DNA of 64,000 nucleotides from Pectobacterium betavasculorum. Its GTDB lineage: Bacteria; Pseudomonadota; Gammaproteobacteria; Enterobacterales; Enterobacteriaceae. Below, one piece after another: positions 57,635 to 64,000 of this stretch. The stretch lies in the NCBI RefSeq assembly GCF_000749845.1, contig NZ_JQHM01000015.1, forward strand, positions 16,735 to 80,734. The letters are read 5' to 3'. The notes below the pieces were generated by a model. The model was given only the letters and a program-made list of their open reading frames with translations, was not told the origin of the DNA and did not search any database. The first letter of the stretch is position 1. Every line of letters begins with the position of its first letter. A program made the position numbers and the translations under genes.

Positions 57635-59032
57635 GTGTCACTTTCGCTTTGGCAGCAGTGTCTTGCCCGTTTGCAGGATGAGTTACCTGCCACAGAATTC
57701 AGTATGTGGATACGCCCGTTGCAGGCGGAGCTGAGTGATGACACTCTGGCGCTCTATGCCCCTAATCGCTTTGTACTGGATTGGGTGCGTGATAAATATT
57801 TAAATAATATCAATGTCTTGCTTAATGATTTTTGCGGGATGGATGCTCCTTTACTGCGTTTTGAAGTGGGGAGTAAACCGCTGGTTCAAGCCGTAAGCCA
57901 GCCAGCGCAGCCGCACCACAATCCCGCTAACGTTGCGCGGCAACAGCCAGTACGTGCGGCACCGGTACGACCAAGCTGGGATAACTCGCCGGTACAGGCA
58001 GAACATACCTACCGTTCCAATGTGAATCCGAAGCATACGTTTGATAACTTCGTTGAAGGTAAATCGAACCAGTTAGCACGCGCAGCGGCACGTCAGGTCG
58101 CTGACAACCCCGGTGGGGCGTATAATCCGTTGTTCCTTTATGGCGGCACTGGCTTGGGTAAAACGCACTTGCTGCACGCGGTGGGAAACGGAATTATCGC
58201 CCGTAAACCTAACGCGAAGGTGGTCTACATGCACTCCGAGCGTTTCGTGCAGGATATGGTGAAAGCGTTGCAGAACAATGCGATTGAAGAGTTCAAACGC
58301 TACTACCGCTCTGTTGACGCGCTGCTGATCGATGATATTCAATTCTTTGCTAATAAAGAGCGTTCGCAGGAAGAGTTCTTTCATACCTTTAATGCGTTGC
58401 TGGAAGGCAACCAGCAAATCATTCTGACGTCTGACCGCTATCCGAAAGAAATCAATGGCGTGGAGGATCGCCTGAAATCCCGCTTTGGTTGGGGGTTAAC
58501 GGTCGCGATTGAACCGCCAGAGCTGGAAACCCGTGTAGCGATTCTGATGAAAAAGGCCGATGAAAATGACATTCGCCTGCCTGGTGAAGTGGCTTTCTTT
58601 ATTGCTAAACGCCTGCGTTCTAACGTGCGCGAGCTGGAAGGCGCGCTGAACCGCGTTATCGCGAATGCCAATTTTACTGGCCGCTCGATCACCATTGATT
58701 TTGTACGTGAGGCGCTGCGCGATCTGCTGGCGTTGCAGGAAAAACTGGTTACTATCGACAATATTCAAAAGACCGTGGCGGAATACTATAAAATCAAGGT
58801 AGCCGACCTGCTGTCTAAACGTCGTTCCCGCTCGGTAGCGCGTCCGCGCCAGATGGCGATGGCGTTGGCGAAAGAACTGACGAATCACAGCCTGCCGGAA
58901 ATCGGCGATGCCTTTGGCGGGCGTGACCATACGACGGTGTTGCATGCCTGCCGCAAGATTGAGCAGTTGCGTGAAGAAAGCCACGACATCAAAGAAGATT
59001 TTTCCAATTTAATCAGAACTCTATCGTCATAA
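57635..59032 (+). CDS. dnaA: Chromosomal replication initiator DnaA
   Basis: DnaA opens oriC. The 465 residues begin at GTG 57635 ([18 protein letters not shown]), as in E. coli, not at the upstream frame start. Domain I is followed by a variable linker (residues about 90-130), the AAA+ domain with Walker [10 protein letters not shown] and Walker [10 protein letters not shown], and the domain IV DNA-binding signature [18 protein letters not shown]. oriC lies 57 kb away in this window. dnaN follows after 4 bp. Confidence 0.98.
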   Translation: MSLSLWQQCLARLQDELPATEFSMWIRPLQAELSDDTLALYAPNRFVLDWVRDKYLNNINVLLNDFCGMDAPLLRFEVGSKPLVQAVSQPAQPHHNPANVARQQPVRAAPVRPSWDNSPVQAEHTYRSNVNPKHTFDNFVEGKSNQLARAAARQVADNPGGAYNPLFLYGGTGLGKTHLLHAVGNGIIARKPNAKVVYMHSERFVQDMVKALQNNAIEEFKRYYRSVDALLIDDIQFFANKERSQEEFFHTFNALLEGNQQIILTSDRYPKEINGVEDRLKSRFGWGLTVAIEPPELETRVAILMKKADENDIRLPGEVAFFIAKRLRSNVRELEGALNRVIANANFTGRSITIDFVREALRDLLALQEKLVTIDNIQKTVAEYYKIKVADLLSKRRSRSVARPRQMAMALAKELTNHSLPEIGDAFGGRDHTTVLHACRKIEQLREESHDIKEDFSNLIRTLSS

Positions 59033-59036
59033 CACT

Positions 59037-60137
59037 ATGAAATTTATTGTTGAACGCGAACGTCTGTTAAAGCCATTACAACAGGTCAGCAGCCCGCTGG
59101 GTGGCCGACCGACCTTACCGATTCTGGGCAACCTGCTGATTCAGGTGACGGAAGGCGCGCTGTCGCTGACGGGTACCGATCTGGAAATGGAAATGGTGGC
59201 GAAAGTGGCGCTAACGCAGCCGCATGAGCCGGGTGCCACGACTGTCCCTGCCCGTAAACTGTTTGATATTTGCCGCGGTCTGCCGGAAGGCGCAGAGATC
59301 ACCATCATGCTGGATGGCGACCGCATGCTGGTGCGTTCTGGCCGTAGCCGTTTCTCGCTATCCACATTACCCGCAGCAGATTTCCCTAATCTTGACGACT
59401 GGCAGAGCGATGTTGAATTTTCTCTGCCGCAGGCGACGATGAAGCGTTTGATCGAAGCGACGCAGTTTTCGATGGCGCATCAGGACGTTCGCTACTACCT
59501 CAACGGTATGCTGTTTGAAACCGAAGGCGAAGAGCTGCGTACGGTCGCGACCGATGGTCACCGTCTGGCGGTCTGTTCGATGCCAGTTGGGCAATCTTTA
59601 CCATCACATTCGGTGATCGTACCGCGTAAAGGCGTCATGGAACTGGTGCGTCTGCTGGATGGTGGTGATACGCCGTTACAGTTGCAAATCGGCAGCAACA
59701 ATATTCGTGCGCATGTCGGTGATTTCATCTTTACGTCGAAGCTGGTCGATGGTCGTTTCCCTGATTATCGCCGCGTATTGCCGAAGAATCCGGATAAAAC
59801 GCTGGAAGCTAGCTGTGACTTGCTTAAGCAGGCTTTTTCCCGTGCGGCGATTTTGTCGAATGAAAAATTCCGCGGTGTGCGTCTACATCTGATTCAGAAC
59901 CAGCTCAAAATTACTGCTAATAATCCAGAGCAGGAAGAAGCGGAAGAGATTCTGGATGTGCAATATGACGGCACCGAGATGGAAATCGGCTTTAACGTCA
60001 GCTACGTATTAGATGTGCTGAACGCGTTGAAGTGTGAAGGTGTGCGTTTGCTGCTTACCGATTCCGTTTCCAGCGTGCAGATCGAAGATAGCGCCAGTCG
60101 GGCAGCGGCCTATGTCGTTATGCCAATGCGGTTGTAG
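59037..60137 (+). CDS. dnaN: DNA polymerase III sliding clamp (beta subunit)
   Basis: DnaN forms the dimeric ring that tethers polymerase III. The 366 residues equal the E. coli length, starting MKFIVERERLLKPLQQVSSPLGGRPTLPI in pieces and ending with the conserved YVVMPMRL at the protein-binding cleft. It begins 4 bp after dnaA. Unlike E. coli, where recF follows immediately, a 145-bp repeat-containing gap comes next. Confidence 0.98.
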   Translation: MKFIVERERLLKPLQQVSSPLGGRPTLPILGNLLIQVTEGALSLTGTDLEMEMVAKVALTQPHEPGATTVPARKLFDICRGLPEGAEITIMLDGDRMLVRSGRSRFSLSTLPAADFPNLDDWQSDVEFSLPQATMKRLIEATQFSMAHQDVRYYLNGMLFETEGEELRTVATDGHRLAVCSMPVGQSLPSHSVIVPRKGVMELVRLLDGGDTPLQLQIGSNNIRAHVGDFIFTSKLVDGRFPDYRRVLPKNPDKTLEASCDLLKQAFSRAAILSNEKFRGVRLHLIQNQLKITANNPEQEEAEEILDVQYDGTEMEIGFNVSYVLDVLNALKCEGVRLLLTDSVSSVQIEDSASRAAAYVVMPMRL

Positions 60138-60282
60138 AATTATTGGGCTATTTTACTTGCCCATTTGCGATTGGGCAGTGCTCGCAATCCTCACGTACTC
60201 TGTGTACGCTCCGGTTGCTGTGCGCTGGCCGCACGCAACTGGCCTGCGACAATAACGCCCTCCCATATAAGATATCTGCAAC
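60138..60282. repeat. Palindromic repeat inserted between dnaN and recF
   Basis: The gap holds three hairpins in a row: GCCCA/TGGGC (60159-60163, 60172-60176), CGTAC/GTACG (60194-60198, 60204-60208) and GTTGC-TG-TGCG with CGCA-C-GCAAC (60214-60224, 60230-60239). The sequence around CACGTACTCTGTGTACG resembles intergenic palindromic elements I recall from enterobacteria; the family could not be named. No T-run follows, so it need not terminate transcription. Confidence 0.75.
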
Positions 60283-61368
60283 ATGGCCCTCACTCGTCTT
60301 CTCATTAAAGATTTCCGCAATATCGAAGCGGCCGATTTGGCGCTGGTTCCCGGCTTTAATTTTTTGGTCGGAGCCAACGGCAGCGGTAAAACCAGCGTGC
60401 TGGAAGCGATTTATACGCTAGGGCACGGGCGGGCGTTTCGTAGTATCCAGGCTGGGCGCGTGATTCGTCACGACCAGCCGGAATTTGTGCTGCATGGTCG
60501 GATTGATGGCACGGAAACAGAGCGTTCCGTTGGGTTAAGCAAAAACCGTCAGGGTGACAGCAAGGTGCGGATTGACGGCAGTGACGGCCATAAAGTCGCT
60601 GAACTGGCGCAACTGCTGCCAATACAGTTGATCACCCCTGAGGGATTTACTCTGCTTAACGGCGGACCGAAATTTCGGCGCGCCTTTCTTGATTGGGGCT
60701 GTTTCCATAATGAACCCGGCTTTTTTGCGGCCTGGAGCAACATGAAACGCCTGCTGCGCCAGAGAAATGCGGCGCTGCGTCAGGTGAGTCATTACGGGCA
60801 GCTCAGAGCCTGGGATCAGGAGCTGGTGCCGCTGGCGGAACGTATCAGCGAGTGGCGCGCGCAATACAGCGCAGCGATTGCTAATGATATTGCCGCGACC
60901 TGTACGCAATTTTTGCCTGAATTTTCTCTCAGTTTCTCTTTCCAGCGCGGCTGGGATAAAGAAAGTGAGTATGCAGAACTGCTGGAACGGCAGTTCGAAC
61001 GCGACCGTATGTTAGGTTATACGGCGCTGGGGCCGCATAAAGCCGACTTCCGCATCCGCGCCAGCGGCGTGGCGGTCGAGGATATGCTGTCCCGGGGACA
61101 GCTCAAGCTGCTGATGTGTGCGCTGAGGCTGGCTCAGGGTGAATTTCTCACCCGTCAGAACGGGCTGCGCTGCCTGTATCTGATCGATGATTTTGCTTCC
61201 GAACTGGATAGTACCCGCCGCCGTTTGCTGGCAGAACGGTTAAAAGCCACTCATGCACAGGTATTTGTCAGTGCGGTTAGCGCTGAGCAGATAGAGGACA
61301 TGATTGGTGAAAAGGGCAAGATGTTCCGCGTAGAACAGGGTAAAATAACGGTTCAATCACAGGACTAA
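60283..61368 (+). CDS. recF: DNA repair and recombination protein RecF
   Basis: RecF is an SMC-like ATPase that helps load RecA at gaps. The 361 residues have Walker [10 protein letters not shown] at about 30-38, the signature [19 protein letters not shown] and Walker [13 protein letters not shown]. The ATG at 60283 is 145 bp after dnaN, with ATCTGCAAC before it and no strong ribosome-binding site, which fits loss of the usual coupling to dnaN. gyrB follows 18 bp later. Confidence 0.97.
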   Translation: MALTRLLIKDFRNIEAADLALVPGFNFLVGANGSGKTSVLEAIYTLGHGRAFRSIQAGRVIRHDQPEFVLHGRIDGTETERSVGLSKNRQGDSKVRIDGSDGHKVAELAQLLPIQLITPEGFTLLNGGPKFRRAFLDWGCFHNEPGFFAAWSNMKRLLRQRNAALRQVSHYGQLRAWDQELVPLAERISEWRAQYSAAIANDIAATCTQFLPEFSLSFSFQRGWDKESEYAELLERQFERDRMLGYTALGPHKADFRIRASGVAVEDMLSRGQLKLLMCALRLAQGEFLTRQNGLRCLYLIDDFASELDSTRRRLLAERLKATHAQVFVSAVSAEQIEDMIGEKGKMFRVEQGKITVQSQD

Positions 61369-63804
<2,436 letters not shown>

Positions 63805-63827
63805 TTCGGTTGACGTTGTTATCGTTA

Positions 63828-63865
63828 CCCAAGCCAGCTCCCTACGGAGCTGGCTTGGGGTTGTT
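63828..63865 (+). terminator. Terminator after gyrB
   Basis: A 14-bp perfect stem (63828-63841 with 63846-63859) with CTAC loop is followed by GTTGTT. It is a strong hairpin with a modest T-tract. Confidence 0.82.
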
Positions 63866-64000
63866 GACAAAGTCCGTAGAGCGAGAGTAACGGATAGATC
63901 GTAAAGACGCTGTGAATACATCCTTGTACGCTCGGCTTGCGCCATCCCTGGCGCAAACGCTTTACTCTTCTATTCCGTTACTCCCGTTTTCATTCAGTAA
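63866..64000. repeat. Palindromic repeat element C (simple copy), right end may be cut
   Basis: GAGAGTAACGGATAGATCG near 63881-63901 and TCTATTCCGTTACTCCC near 63969-63985 form an imperfect inverted repeat. The sequence follows element A (10885-11090) at both ends, but its centre is a simple hairpin, TTGCGC-CATCCCTG-GCGCAA, without the 84-base insert. It lies directly after the gyrB terminator and continues to the window edge. Confidence 0.85.

Overview
The window looks like the replication-origin side of a soft-rot enterobacterial chromosome, most likely Pectobacterium. The core proteins (MnmG, RsmG, the Atp subunits, GlmU, GlmS, PstSCAB-PhoU, MnmE, YidC, RnpA, RpmH, DnaA, DnaN, RecF, GyrB) are very close to their E. 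coli counterparts. A PL9 exopolygalacturonate lyase gene (pelX) with a KdgR-type operator points to a pectinolytic plant pathogen. No rRNA, tRNA, CRISPR array, IS transposase or prophage gene was seen.

Layout. 1-540: the end of mioC and oriC (DnaA boxes, three GATC-led 13-mers, dense GATC). 541-3133: mnmG and rsmG. 3757-10673: the nine-gene F1Fo ATP synthase operon atpIBEFHAGDC. 10674-13364: a palindromic repeat and pelX on the minus strand, which separate atpC from glmU. 13690-17077: glmU and glmS. 17350-18147: a small lipoprotein gene and a hairpin-rich repeat element. 18171-31778: a 16-gene aryl-polyene (APE) type operon lying between glmS and pstS, genes that are close together in E. coli. 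31925-36787: the Pho-box-controlled pstSCAB-phoU operon. 36810-47046: accessory transport and metabolism genes (sutR/ydcO, an amino-acid ABC transporter lacking its ATPase, yieH, adeP, yieE, an Fe-S protein and aegA). 47475-49180: three lipoprotein genes (CsgG-like, DUF4810-like, DUF799-like). 49256-53055: an MFS exporter, the ytfH/qorB pair, and hipB with a deleted hipA. 53091-56961: mnmE, yidC, yidD, rnpA, rpmH on the minus strand. 57635-63804: dnaA, dnaN, recF, gyrB.

How the genes work together. The APE operon carries two acyl carrier proteins, an activating ligase, two active ketosynthases plus a chain-length-factor partner, a ketoreductase, two dehydratases, a thioesterase, two acyltransferase modules, and export functions (LolA-like, MMPL-type, lipoprotein). 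A phosphopantetheinyl-transferase-like gene (yieE) lies 12 kb away and could activate the carrier proteins. pstSCAB-phoU is the phosphate uptake and signalling unit. The lipoprotein trio looks like an uncharacterised envelope system.

The most unusual signal is non-coding: a cassette of four consecutive short hairpins, present three times in two otherwise different palindromic repeats (10957-11037 on the minus strand; 17901-17978; 18029-18106). The stem sequences differ but stay paired, while some loops are constant. Two copies lie just upstream of the APE operon, and a terminal-repeat remnant of the same element lies just after its last gene. Other repeats sit after gyrB and, unusually, inside the dnaN-recF junction.
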